A model generated the notes under the pieces. The model was not told the origin of the DNA, did not search any database, and saw nothing but the letters and a program-made list of their open reading frames with translations. Shown here piece by piece: positions 52,576-64,000 of a stretch of 64,000 nucleotides of DNA (positions are counted from its first letter, which is position 1; the number at the start of each line of letters is the position of its first letter). Source of the stretch: Physcomitrium patens (lineage: Eukaryota > Streptophyta > Bryopsida > Funariales > Funariaceae); the NCBI RefSeq assembly GCF_000002425.4, contig NC_037257.1, positions 11,284,627 through 11,348,626 on the forward strand, given 5' to 3'. A program made the translations under genes and the position numbers.

Positions 52576-55500
52576 TCTACTTATTTTGCGTTAAACATTA
52601 TTTTATGACTTATACATTATAAAGCCTTTGCTTTGTTAGATTCATGAGCCTCAGCGTGTTTTTTAGATGAAGAATTAGCTAAAAGACTTAACATATCTTT
52701 AGTAGGAAAAACTAAACTTCTTCTTGTAGAAGTCATAAATGGTCACCTATTATCTTCTAGAGATTTTACCCTTGAAACCCTTCTCATAAAAGTAATAATT
52801 AATAGTCATAATAGCTTTGTGGTATTTAATATCATTAGATCTCTTTTTAATCCAATCATTTTAGGTTTATCATGGTTAGAAAAATACAACCTTCAAGTAA
52901 ATTTGATTTCTTGTACTCTTGACTTTTCTAAAAGTATAACTAAGAGTACAGTTAATTAAATAAAAAAATGATAAGTTTAGTACAATTAAACCTATGTTTG
53001 TACATACAAGAGCTTTCTTGTATGCTGTAAAAGAAAGATCACCATGTGTCATTTATGCCACACTTGTTTTTAATGAGGCAAAACTTCACGTATATTTTAA
53101 TATTATTATTTTCAAGATATATTTAAAAAAAAGAATGTAGATACTCTTCTAGAACATCATTCCTATGACTGTTCAATTGACCTTCAAGAAAGAATATAAT
53201 CGCCATTTGGACCAATCTATAATTTATCATGAGATAAATTTGTGGAGCTCAAGGAGTATATTGAAGAAAATCTAGCCAAAAACTTCATACACCATTCCAA
53301 ATTTCCAGCAGGAGCCCCAATTCTATTTGTGAAGAAAAAAAAATGGATCATTGTGGATATATGCTGATTATCGGCGATTCAACAAGATCACCATTAAAAA
53401 TAGCTATCCACTATTTTTAATATCTAGACTTCTTGATCAATTAAATCAACCTAAAATCTATACAAAAATAGATCTGCGAGGAGCATACAATCTCATATGC
53501 ATCAAAGAAGGAGATTAATAGAAGATTATATTTCAAACTAGATACAAATATTTTGAATATAATTTCATGCCTTTTAGACTTACAAATCCACTAGCAACTT
53601 TTTAACATCTTATAAATGATGTTTTTTGAGAATTTTTGGACGATTTTATTGTTTGTTATCTAGACAACATCTTAATCTATTTTAAGAATATAGAAGAACA
53701 TAAATTTCATGTTTGTTATGTGTTATAAAAATTTAGAAATGTGGGACTTTATGCCAAGATAGAAAAGTGTATATTTCACACTATTCAAGTTGATTTCTTA
53801 GGTTACATTATTTCAAACGATGAACTTATGATGGATTTTGAGAAAGTTCAAACGATTATGGATTAAAAGATTCCAAAAATGATCTTAGATGTCTAATACT
53901 TTTTTGGAATTTGCTAATTACTATCGGATCTTCATCAAAGACTTCTCTTGAATTGTAGCTCCACTTACACATTTGACTTATAAAGATAATCTTCAATGGA
54001 ATCAAGAAGCAAAAATAACATTTGAAGCTTTACAGATAATCTTTATTTTTGCGCCAATCTTGTATTGCGTTGATTTTTCTAAGGCATTTTTATGGAAACA
54101 GATGCATCACACTTTGCTTTAGGTGTTGTATTATCATAAATGAGAATAGATGATAAACTTCATCTAGTAGCTTTTTATTTCAAGAAATTTTTAGCAACCG
54201 AGATTAATAATAACATCTACAACAGAGAATTTCTTATAATTATAGATTCTTTCTAAGAATAGCATTATTATCTAGAAGGTGCTTTGAGTCCAATCACTGT
54301 GTATACAGATCACAAGAACCTCGAGCATTCCATATCAACTTATATTTTGAATTATTGCTAGGCTCGTTGGAGCTTGTCTTTATCAAGATTTGAGTTCAAT
54401 ATCACTTATCGGCCAAAAAAATAATAAGATTTTTTATATATCCTTTTCAAACATTCTTATCTAGCTCTTAAAGAAGGAGATGGAACTTTTGATCAATAAA
54501 AGATAATTATATTGAAATCAGAATAATTTCATCTTTAAGCAATGAAATCAACATTGATTATTGATTCAACTTTTTTCAAACAAATTCAATCAAGTATGTT
54601 CTCTAACCCTCTTATTCATGATATCAAGAATACTTCTTCTAAGTCTTGCGATACTTCTAAGTTTGAATTCAAGAACAACCTACTTTATTTCAAATGACTC
54701 TTACATGTGTCAAAAGGAAAAGTACGTTTACGTGTTCTTCAAGCATGTCACGACTTTCTAACTGTAGGACATTTTGGATACAACAAGACTCTAGAGCTAA
54801 TATCTAGAGATTTTTGGTGGTTGCAAATGTGGAATGCTGAAAAAGACTTTGTTCAATCATGTGACATTTGTTCAAGATCTAAAACTCCTCGGCATCGACC
54901 TTATGATCTTCTTCAACCATTACCTATTCCAAAACAACCATAGTCTTCTATTTCTATGAATTTTATTATAGATCTTCTAGTCTCAAAATTATATGATTCT
55001 ATATTTGTGATAGTAAATTATTTTACTAAAATGGTACATTTTTTACTATACACAAAATTTATCACACATGAAGAAACTGCTAAGCTTTTCTTTGACAATA
55101 TCTATCAATATTATGGATTGCCAAAAGATATTATATTGAATAAGGGGACTCAATTTATATTAAGATTTTTGAGAATTCTTTTTAAGATTGTAAGGAAAGA
55201 TGTAAAGCTTTTTTTGGCCTTTCATCATCAAATTGATGGATAGACAAAGCATGTAAATCAAGTTTTAGAGCAATACTTAACAAGTATCATCAATTATCAA
55301 CAAGACGATTGGAGAACCCTCTTACCATTGGTAGAGTTTGTTAATAATAATATGATATATTCTTCTATGCAACAAACATCTTTTTTGCCAATTATAGTTA
55401 TCATCTATAACTTGATACTTTTGACTTTTTAAAAGTTGATAATCTTGCGACAGAAGGTTTGGCAAATCATTTGTCAGAGCTACATGCAACAATAAAGGTG

Positions 55501-56533
55501 CAATTAAAGAAAGCTCAAGAACAACAAAAGATCAATGTGGATGCCTATCAAAAAAAATAACCACAATTTAATGTACATGGTAAGATATGGTTGCTTTATT
55601 GTAATATCAAGACTATTTATTCTTGTGATAAGTTGGACTACCACAGACTTGAACCTTTTTTTTATTTGTAGACAAATTAATCGAGTTGCTTATTGGTTAC
55701 ATCTATCGGATGCAATGAAGATCCATCCCATCTTCCACGTGTCTCTTTTTGAACCATACAAGACTATGAACATACCAAAAAGAAGATAAGCTCTACCTCC
55801 TCCTATAGAAGTAGAAAATAATAAAGAGTTTGAAGTAGAAGAAGTTTTAGATTCAAGGCAATGCCAAAATAAATTGGAATATCTTGTCTATTGGTGCAAT
55901 CATGATATTAGTGAACGCACATAAGAGTTAATAAAAAATCTTATAAATATAGCAAAGGCAATGGAAGCTTTTTATTGATGACATCCATCTAAATCAAGAT
56001 AAAAAATATAAAGTCTTTGCTATGAAAGAAACATAATTCAAAGAATATTGCATTCCACCTTCTATTTTTTTTTGTAGCTTCAAGAACAGATACGTGGAAG
56101 ATGGGATGGATCTTCATTGCATCCGGCATGTGACATTGCGATTGTCACAACCTCCAAGTTGACAAAATCAAGATGAATATCCTCAAGAACAACATACCTT
56201 TCTTTGAATAGATGACAAGATACAATGTATTTGATATCACTACCTTGGAAGAGACTCTTGATGTTTGGTGATTTTATTAGAGGTAGGAACAAATTTTGAT
56301 GGTATTCCAAATATTTTATTTGAAGGAAGTTACAAAGGCGACAACAACAACTAAGTAACAAGGTGGTCTTCATGCCTTAGTATGAGACACTATCAATGGT
56401 TAAGAGGGCCCATCAATTATCTTTGAAGAGAACAAAGATTGGAGTATGTAGCAAATATAATTCGCTGCATCTTAGATTTTTTCAACATATGAAGACCGCT
56501 TTTCATGGAAATGGGTCCTAGAAGGGAGAGTAA

Positions 56534-57083
56534 TGTCACAGACATATACATATAAATTAATAATTTTTTATATGATTTAGATAATAATAGATAAAAATAA
56601 GCCAATTCCATAATATCTTCTATATAAGCTTCCTAAAAGCTTCATAGATACTGCTTTGACTTTATAGATATCTTTAATTGACTTTTTAGGTTAGAAATGT
56701 GGTAAAAAAATTGGCCATATATCACATATATTAATAGCTTAAAGAACAAGTTAATTATATAGCCCACATGTAGTAAACTTGCTTTGTAAGCTAAGGTATG
56801 TGTCTTGTAAAGTCAACATATGTTAGAAGTCTTATAGAACATCGCCACATAGTTCTTAGTTAAATAGTACATATAGAAACAAGAGTGAAGCCCTCTTCAC
56901 TCTTGTCAATTTCTTTCTTGCTTCTAATCTAGATTTAAGAGTCTCTAATTTGCTTATCATTTGGCAATAGCCATTCTAGTTTTTTTTTTTAATATACATA
57001 CTACTTTATTTCTATTTGGTCACTTTTCTTTTGATATAGATTTTCCAAGTTTATGTATCTTGTTTTAGTTTATGTCTTTGATA
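56534..57083 (+). repeat. 3' LTR of the middle-layer gypsy element
   Basis: It begins TGTCACAGACATATACAT after the polypurine tract and ends TGATA, followed at once by the target duplication CTTTG. It matches the 5' LTR throughout with scattered substitutions. Confidence 0.85.
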
Positions 57084-59390
57084 CTTTGTTGCATTTATAA
57101 GATTCTTTGCTAGCTCCTATGTGCATTCATTAATATCATATCTATACCAATGAATAAGATATTCTAACTTCTTTTAGTACCACTTGGAACCTAAGACTTC
57201 TTCCACCTTGAGCTTTTGATTATTATCCACTTCTATAAGAAAAGGTGTCTTTTGTCTTCTTCTCAAGATAATCATTATCTTATATGGCTCAGAAAGATAT
57301 ATGTGAAATACAGGATAGATCTTCATAGACTCATGTAGATATAATTAATAAGCAATAGGATTGATTTATTTACTAATAAAAAGATGTCCAAGTCTACAAT
57401 AGTTCAACTTGTTACAAGAACAAATAGTCTTGATATTGTGACAAAGTAACCACACCTTGTCACTTATATTGAATTATAATTATTCCTTGTGATAGGCATG
57501 TGCATTAATTTTTTGTTGTTCTTGAATTTTTTTTAACTATGCCTTCATTATTACATGTAGCTTTGATAAATGAATTGTTAAATATTTTGCCATAGGATTA
57601 TCAACTTTTGAGAAGTCAAAAGTATTAAGTCATGGATGATAACTATAGTTGGTGAAGAAAAGTGTTTGTTGAGTGGAAGAATGTATTGAACTATTGTATG
57701 CAAACTCTACAAATAGTAAAAGAATTGTTCAATCATCTTGATGATAGTTGATGATACACCTCAGATACTACTCCAAAACTTGATATACTTGTTTTTATTT
57801 ACCTATTAATTTATGGATGAAAAGCTAAAGAGAGCTTTATATCCACCTTTAAAATCTTGAAAAGGATTCTCTAAAATCTTGAAAGAAATTGAGTCCCTTT
57901 ATCTAATATAATAACTTTAGATAATTTGTGATAGCAATAGAAGTTGTTAAGAAAAAGCTTAGTCATTTCTTCACCTATGATAGATTTTGTACATAGTACA
58001 AAATCAGCTATGTTTGTAAAACGATCTACTACTACAAATATAGAATAATACAAACTTGAGACTAGAAGATCTGTAATAAAATCTATAGAAATATAAGACC
58101 ATGGTTGTTCTAGAATAGGTAGTGGCTGAAGAAGTCTAGAAAGTTGATGGTGAGGAGTTTTGGATCTTGAACAAATATTATATGATTGTACAAAGTCTTT
58201 GGTTTCTTTCCACATTTGATACCACTAAAATCTCTTGATATTAGCTCCAAGGTCTTCTTGTATCCAAAATATTTGATTATTGAAAAGTCATGACGAGTTT
58301 GAAGAACATATACTGATGCCCTATCTTTTGGAATGTATAATCATCCCTCAAAATAGAGTAGGTTGTTTTTGAACTTGAAAGTATTATGAGACTTAGAAGA
58401 ATTATTCTTAATATCATAGACAAGAGGATCAAAAGACATACCTGATTGAATTTGCTTGATAAACGTTATATCAACAATTAATATTGATTGTATTGCTCAA
58501 AGGTGAAAACGTTCTGACTTCAAGAGAATCATTTTTAATTAATTAAAAGATGCATCTCTTTCTTTTTGCGCAAGATAAGAATGTCTAAAAAAGACATCCA
58601 ACAAACCTTGTTGTTTTTTGAGTGGATAAGTAATCTTGAAATCAAATCTTAATAAGAACATGCTCCAACGAATTTTGCAATGATTTAAAAAACGTACTGA
58701 TATAAAATACTTGAGGTTCTTAAAATCTGTATACATGGTGACTAGACTCGAGGCACCTTCTAAATAATGACGCCATTTTTGAAATGAATTCGTGATTGCA
58801 AAGAGCTCTTTATTATAGATCTCATAATTAATCTTGATTGCTAAAAAAATTCTAGAATAAAAAGCTACCGAATGGAGTATGTCATCTGCTCCGATTTCTG
58901 ATAATACTACACTGAAGACAAAGTTTGATGCATTTGTTTTCATAAAAAATGGCTTAGAAAAGTCAATATAATATAAGATTCGTATAAAAGCAAACTCATT
59001 TTTTAAAGTATCAAATGATGCTTTGGTTTCTTTACTGTACACAAGTTTGTTCTTACAAGTCAAATGTATAAGTAGAGCTACAATTTGAAAAAAATTCTTA
59101 ATGAAGATCCGATAGTAATTGACAAAGCTTAAAAAGCATTGCATATCCTCTGTTATTTCTACAATCTTTCAATCTATAACAGTCTGGACTTTTTTTGAAT
59201 CCATCATTATTCGTTCAATAAAAATGATGTATCCTAAGAATTCACCTTTAGTAGTATGGAATATACACTTTTTAACTTTGCATTTAAACTTACATCTCTA
59301 AGTTTTTATAACACATTTTTTAAAAGATATTATCAAATTATTTTACTTCTATCTATTTTTACTTATTCATATTATCTACATAATTATTGG

Positions 59391-59427
<37 letters not shown>

Positions 59428-59433
59428 ATGACA

Positions 59434-59816
59434 ACATATATCAATATGAGGTATATGTAACAACTTAGGATGTATTTAATATAAAATAATAATAGCCTAT
59501 TACTTATTTTACTACCTTTGTATCAATTATTTTTAACTTTCAATTCTACTTTGCAACAAATAGCAACAAAATTATGTTAACATGTTTGTTTTTTGGTTTC
59601 CAATTCACAATGTATTTGTTTTTTTTTTTCATGGCAATAATCATATCTTACAATCATTCAATCTACAAAAACGAATTTTTAATAAAAAAACAAAAAAGCA
59701 TAGTAAGCGATAAAAGGGCAATAGATGCGTAGATGGACGAACGAAGCATCAAATTCTAAAATGGTGCTGGGGAGTGGATTCGTCGATAGGGTACAAACAG
59801 CATCACTGCTTTTGAG
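59434..59816. other. AT-rich boundary between the retrotransposon nest and the second gene island
   Basis: No gene is seen. AT-rich sequence continues to about 59690, then changes to GC-balanced DNA that should contain the 3' end of the GH28 gene. Confidence 0.5.
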
Positions 59817-61558
59817 TTAGTCCAGGTGTGAGCTCTCGTAGTCCTGCAAGTGCATCCCCCGCACAGTAGTCCCTGCAGCAAAATCGAACGGGAGGCCCCA
59901 ATCCCACACACGCGCCGTCTTCCATCGCACAATCACGCCCTGCATTCTCAAATCGTCCACGTTCTCCAGAAACGTCGCCGACATCCGGTGCGGCACCATC
60001 CCCTCGCACCCTGGCCGGTAATCGTGGTGTCCCCCGCTGTAATTCGTCGTTCTCTCCAGCGTTACATTCACATTCCTGAACTTCATCCCTTTGAGATTCC
60101 TCCCCCCTAAGCTCGATAGGAAGATGCCGTTCTCTGAGGTGGTTGTGATGTTTATGTAATGGATGTTCTGGATGGAGCCAACCACCGTTTTGGGTGTGCG
60201 AGGACATGCCGTTACGTATATCGGCTCCGCTAGCCCCCACCACGAGGGGTGGTAGTAGCGCGTGCTCATCTGGATGTTGGCGTATGTGACGTTGTCGACG
60301 TTGCCTTCATGAGTGCCATGGAGAGAAGACCCGATTAGCGGGGTGGAGAAAAATAATAAATAAATAATTGGGGTGATTAGGGTTTGGGATCAGAGGAATG
60401 GGTGGAGTGCGCACCTTCGTCTCGAAGCTGGATCCCAAGTCCTCTGTGCGAGTCCACGATCACGAGATGCTCGAAGTGGAGATTCCGGAGGTCGTGGTTT
60501 GTCCTGCTGCCCAGTTTCACCGCGCATGACTTGGTCCGGATCCAGGAGTGCGTCACGGTGAGGTTGCAGAGAGGACCGTCCGCTGTTTTAGGGCAAATGG
60601 CGTCGTCTCCGGTGTCGATATGGCAGTGAGTGATGAGTGTGTTGTTGGAGGATTCGATGTCGATGCCGTCGGTGTTTGGAGAGTTGAAGTCTCCGTGTAT
60701 GGACACGTTGTGGATGGAGATCGTGTCGGAGTTGACGAGATGCAAGCTGCAGGCTCATGAATTTCACATGGATTCACCCTCAGCAATCGTTTATTGGAAT
60801 TTGCATCATCTACAGCATGGTTTTAGGCTCATACTCAAATCAACTGATGCTTTTGCTAGATCACAATAATCCGGCTTAAGAAAGACGAAGAGTGATATTG
60901 GCAAGCATGAACCGAGTTAGTATCACTACGTTGATTACCACCAATATGCTGGTTCCTGGAGACGGACGTTCCAGATGTGTACATTCTTGCAGTTGATGAA
61001 GCCCACCAACCTCGGTCGACACTCGTCTCCTAAACAGTCTCCCGTCACATTCCAACTCACCATTATATTCTTCTCCTCCTTGAATTCCACGACGAAATTT
61101 AGTCCCTGGCCTGTAACGATTCCACCGCCTGTGAGTTCCACATTGTCGGCGCCCTCAGCCAAAATGGTGTACCATCTTGCCGACTCGGGGGCAAAATCCT
61201 CCTGGCGTGTGCTGCCCATGATTGTTGCTCCTTCCTCCACCCAAAGCGTGATGTTGCTCCTCAAGTGGATTGTGCCTGTCAGGTAAGTGCCTGGGGGTAT
61301 GTGCACAACTCCCCCGCCTTGCTCAGCGCAATGATCGATGCAAGATTGGATGGGGATCGTATCGTAGACCCTGCCATTCCCCGTGGCGCCGAATCTTGTC
61401 ACTCTGCAAACTCGCCGGCCATTCTCGGCCACCTTCAATGCCTGAAAGTCTGGCCGAGAGCTGGAAACTGGTACTGCTATCATCAAAACCCCCAAAACCA
61501 ACCCCACAAATTTGCACACGAGTCCTGGCGGAGGATTTTCGCCATTTGAATGCCCCAT
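59817..61558 (-). CDS. Secreted GH28 polygalacturonase-like glycoside hydrolase
   Basis: GH28 enzymes hydrolyse pectin backbones in the cell wall. Three minus-strand exons in transcript order are 60939-61558, 60415-60746 and 59817-60304. They encode 479 aa with GT/AG introns and closed phases. A hydrophobic segment near residues 15-30 (FVGLVLGVLMIAVPV) after a short N-terminus indicates a signal peptide; a second ATG at 61609 would add 17 residues. Beta-helix hallmarks follow: FGATGNGRVYDT (about 52), HIPPGTYLTGTIHL, GGGIVTGQG, SPNTDGIDIES with NTD at about 231-233, and TGDDAIC with the catalytic Asp pair at about 254-255. The usual GHG motif is replaced by LGSRTN at about 285-290. The NTD and DD acids are kept, so activity is possible, but loss of the motif-III His suggests a different substrate or mechanism. 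Confidence 0.88.
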
Positions 61559-62715
61559 TCCACAATCAAATCCACTGATTAAGGTACCCAGACTTAAAGA
61601 TCTCAACATCACGACCTTACAGAAACAATTTCAGACATAGAGATCTCCAAAGCGGTGTCAACCAGTAGAAAAGGCCGGGCACAGTCCATGGAAGCGGAAA
61701 AGTCCCGTTCTGGGGGGTGTTCCGCGGAAGCACATGGAAGCGATAAGAACAAGCGTTACTTTGAAGACAAGGCACCAGAAAAAGTGAACAAGAAGTCACA
61801 GCATCGCAACCTGGTGCAGTCTGTCTATATGACTAAAATCCACCACACAAGCGTTACGTGACATGGTGGTCAGTCTGATGTTTACAGGATATAATATCGT
61901 AAAAGTCGGGAATGTGATCAGATCAGACTCCTGACTTGGAGACCCAAAAGTTTCGACAAAAGTAATATGGAGGTGGTGGAAGAGATGATGATTGGTGTTT
62001 CCTTCAGAGCACAATATTCTTCACACGACAAGTTACAATTTACATTAGGATAGAGATGTTTTTCATGGAATCTTTACGAATAAGGGAAGTTCATTGACGA
62101 TATCAAGACCTGTCCAAAATAGCAGTAGATCAGGACTGCACTTTTATTAGGACCAATAACTGAGCATGATTCCTTTTGACGGACTGAAAACCCAATTGGG
62201 TCCATTAAGAGGGTTTGCTGATCTTTCCATGGGGAGCTCGTGGAGCAATTGGGTTAAGCTTCCTTGTGGCAACCAACATAGAACTAGGCAAGTTACTCCG
62301 AAGACATTGAGACATGATGAAGGAAACTGGGTCCAGATGTATTAGAGTCAAGTAATCCTTTGTTCTGTACTCGCAAATTTTCTCCATACCGTTCCTTGGC
62401 TTTGTAGATCCTGTTCAAGATCAAACATCTCTTAGATGCTCTATGATTTGAAGAGTTCATGCGGGGATATAGGTCACGTGGACGTGGTAACCGGCACTTA
62501 GGATTCGGCCAATGTAGGCTTTGATATCTCACTGGGCTGAATTGGCGTGACGTCGAATGAATTGACATCGTCCGTGAGGTACTAACACACGCATCGTCCA
62601 AATGTACCCACAAGACCAGTACCTGAGATAATCAACGCGGTCCTGCGGTCAAGAGACCTGTTAGGGTCTTTCAGCAACAAGTTTTCAGAGAGTGATTATA
62701 AAAACTAGGGACAAC
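61559..62715. other. Divergent spacer between the GH28 and acylphosphatase-like genes
   Basis: The two genes are transcribed away from each other, so this GC-balanced stretch should hold both promoters. Open frames such as 62293-62613 (-) have no recognised motif. No TATA box was assigned with confidence. Confidence 0.4.
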
Positions 62716-63324
62716 ATGTGTTCGGGCATGTGCACGCATTTTCACCCATCCACTCGCAAGAACGAAGAATACATGAAGCATCTGAAGGAGCATCAATATC
62801 TTCACACCTTCAAACGTGATGGTATAGTTGCGGTTGTACGATCTCCTCACGCTCACCCTATCGAATCAGTGAGTAAATCACACCCATGTTCCGGATAATT
62901 ACAGGCTTGTTGCCCGTTGGCTTACGGCGGCACACTCAAATTGCCCTAATTCACCATACTCGTCTGAATTCACATTGAATAGGATCTGATCGGCCCAGAA
63001 ATCAAACCTTCTCGTGACCTAATCTGGAACTACACATGAATTGGCATCGAGCAGGTGCATGTGAGGATCACTGGCAAAGTGCAAAACGTGCGCTACCTGA
63101 CGTGGGCAACGGAGCACGCGAAGCTGATGAGCATAGATGGGTGGATCCGCAACGTGAAAGATGGATCCCTGGAAGCTGTGTTCTCTGGAAAGTCTGTATC
63201 AGTGGACAAGATGCTTGATATTTGCAAAACTGGGCCGAGCTACGCCCAAGTGAAACAGATTGAAGCCGAAGCATGTGATCCGCCAAGAGGGACAGGATTC
63301 CACATCCTGTCTACCCACGAGTAA
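62716..63324 (+). CDS. Acylphosphatase-like protein lacking the catalytic arginine
   Basis: Acylphosphatases hydrolyse acyl phosphates in the cytosol or organelles. The certain part is the exon 63055-63324, whose 89 codons cover nearly the whole domain: HVRITGKVQNVRYLTWATEH, then DGWIRNVKDGSLEAVFSG, then CKTGPSYAQVKQIEAE and GFHILSTHE. An in-frame TGA at 63037-63039 shows the exon begins at an acceptor (best site AG at 63053-63054). The likely first exon is 62716-62868, ending in the strong donor GTGAGT in phase 0. That gives 140 aa, with a 51-residue extension absent from the usual domain of about 98 aa. In the signature VQGVFYR the final Arg binds the substrate phosphate; here the aligned residue is Leu66 (VQNVRYL). 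The catalytic Asn is kept (Asn84). The first exon is moderately certain, the domain highly so. Confidence 0.75.
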
Positions 63325-64000
63325 AAATGACTTGCACCTTCTTCCCTAATACTCGCTGGCGCATTTGGCATTTGGCATCCACTCTCACAAAACTGGGTGT
63401 TCTTACCGGCGATCAGGACATGTGATGCTTTGGTCTGAATGAAGTTGCTACAATTGCATTCATGTGTGTTTTTATTATTGTTGCATCACGGATTTCAAAC
63501 TGCAGTGCCAAGTTTGTTTATGGAGTGCTCATCATCAATCTGCAACAGCATTTCATGTTTCATGCCGACAGTTGAGGTTCAAAAAGTGCCAGTTTTGTTG
63601 TTGTTGGTGTTGTTAGTGTTGTTGTATACAGAACTAATGTGGAGTTGTGTGTGTGATTGTCTCATGATCCAGCCCAATGAAATCGCCAGCTTACAACAAG
63701 GAGGTGACATCCACATGCCTTCTCAGTTCTCTCTATCTCTCTCTCCTTTTATTTTGTATATATATATAGATATAGATATAATATCCTAGTCACTCATGCA
63801 GTGCAAAGGGTCTTGTAATTTTGTGATGAAAAGTATAATTAAATGATTCTAGCCCAAGTCATCATTTATTTGAGTAAAAGGGGGATACCCAAATATAAAT
63901 AATTAATATACATGAAACAGTTTGAAAGGTAAATACATGCATTGATGATTTATATATACATACATACATACATACAGAAGTGTGTGAATGTATGTGTTTA
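63325..64000. other. 3' flank of the acylphosphatase-like gene
   Basis: This stretch probably contains the 3' untranslated region. Simple repeats occur at about 63757-63780 (TA/GATA) and at 63957-63975 (TACA units). The open frame 63439-63789 has a hydrophobic start but no family match and is probably chance within the untranslated region. Confidence 0.4.

Larger units (their letters stand above)
44344..57083 (+). mobile_element. Ty3/gypsy chromodomain retrotransposon, middle layer of the nest (TSD CTTTG)
   Basis: The copy runs rightward with LTRs 44344-44920 and 56534-57083 and a perfect 5-bp target-site duplication CTTTG (44339-44343 and 57084-57088). Without the 6372-bp insertion and its TSD it is 6363 bp, matching the full length of its younger relative. 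Gag is at about 45170-46203 and resumes as protease at 52581. Protease shows DS then a stop at 52639-52647, reverse transcriptase about 53200-53880, RNase H about 54060-54490, integrase about 54700-55520 (RVLQACHDF, GHFGYNKTLELISRDFWW) and chromodomain about 55800-55980. The polypurine tract GAAGGGAGAGTAA (56521-56533) precedes the 3' LTR. Many stops arise where the young copy has CAA, CAG or CGA/GGA, so it is dead. Confidence 0.9.
43191..59433 (-). mobile_element. Decayed Ty3/gypsy element, right unit of the tandem pair, split by a nested insertion
   Basis: The left part is 43191-44343. The right part resumes at 57084-57088 (the duplicated target CTTTG) and continues to 59433. Across the gap the sequence reads on as in the intact relative near 47340-47380. 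After the gap come the chromodomain end (about 57090-57500), integrase (about 57560-58480), RNase H (about 58500-58990) and the start of reverse transcriptase. At about 59316 the reverse transcriptase jumps straight to the last 120 bp of an LTR (59316-59433), so gag, protease and most of the reverse transcriptase were deleted. Reading frames are broken by many stops; the longest piece, 58539-59144, still shows RNase H motifs such as NYEIYNKELFAI. Confidence 0.75.

Noticed and set aside
62293..62613. 106-codon open frame on the minus strand between GH28 and acylphosphatase
   Set aside because: No family resemblance was seen. It lies in the shared upstream region, and the plus strand has no reading-frame support either.
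63439..63789. 116-codon frame with a hydrophobic start after the acylphosphatase exon
   Set aside because: It lies in the probable 3' untranslated region and ends in TA/GATA repeats, with no conserved motif.

Overview
The window is nuclear DNA of a land plant. It has intron-rich genes of plant type (caffeate-type O-methyltransferase, Sfp-type phosphopantetheinyl transferase, kinesin-light-chain-like TPR proteins, GH28 pectinase-like protein, acylphosphatase) set between very AT-rich blocks of decayed Ty3/gypsy chromodomain retrotransposons. A bryophyte, probably a moss, fits best, but this is an inference from gene type and layout. No rRNA, tRNA or CRISPR was seen.

Layout. 1-13560: AT-rich decayed DNA with a gag relic of one retroelement family (about 2950-3980, + strand) and a truncated minus-strand gypsy copy (about 5060-9990). 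13560-33750: gene island. In order it holds an O-methyltransferase (14909-16326, +, 4 exons), a possible small two-span membrane protein (17631-17849, -), a 4'-phosphopantetheinyl transferase (19284-20998, -, 5 exons) and two tandem TPR genes (21465-26634, 10 exons; 28939-33104, 9 exons; both -). 33750-59700: a large retrotransposon nest. 59817-63324: a second gene island with a GH28 polygalacturonase-like gene (-, 3 exons) and an acylphosphatase-like gene (+).

The retrotransposon nest can be dated in layers by exact target-site duplications. A 6372-bp minus-strand gypsy element (46204-52575, TSD TCTAC, two 551-bp LTRs) sits inside an older plus-strand element of the same family (44344-57083, TSD CTTTG). 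That one sits inside a still older minus-strand tandem pair sharing a middle LTR (37602-59433). AT content and number of stop codons rise with layer age, as expected from deamination of methylated cytosine.

Exon models were built by hand from GT/AG sites, frame continuity and, for the TPR genes, comparison of the two paralogues. In the O-methyltransferase, PPTase, TPR and GH28 models all exon phases close without a stop. The genes look like unrelated housekeeping and metabolic functions. Only the TPR pair is an obvious related set.
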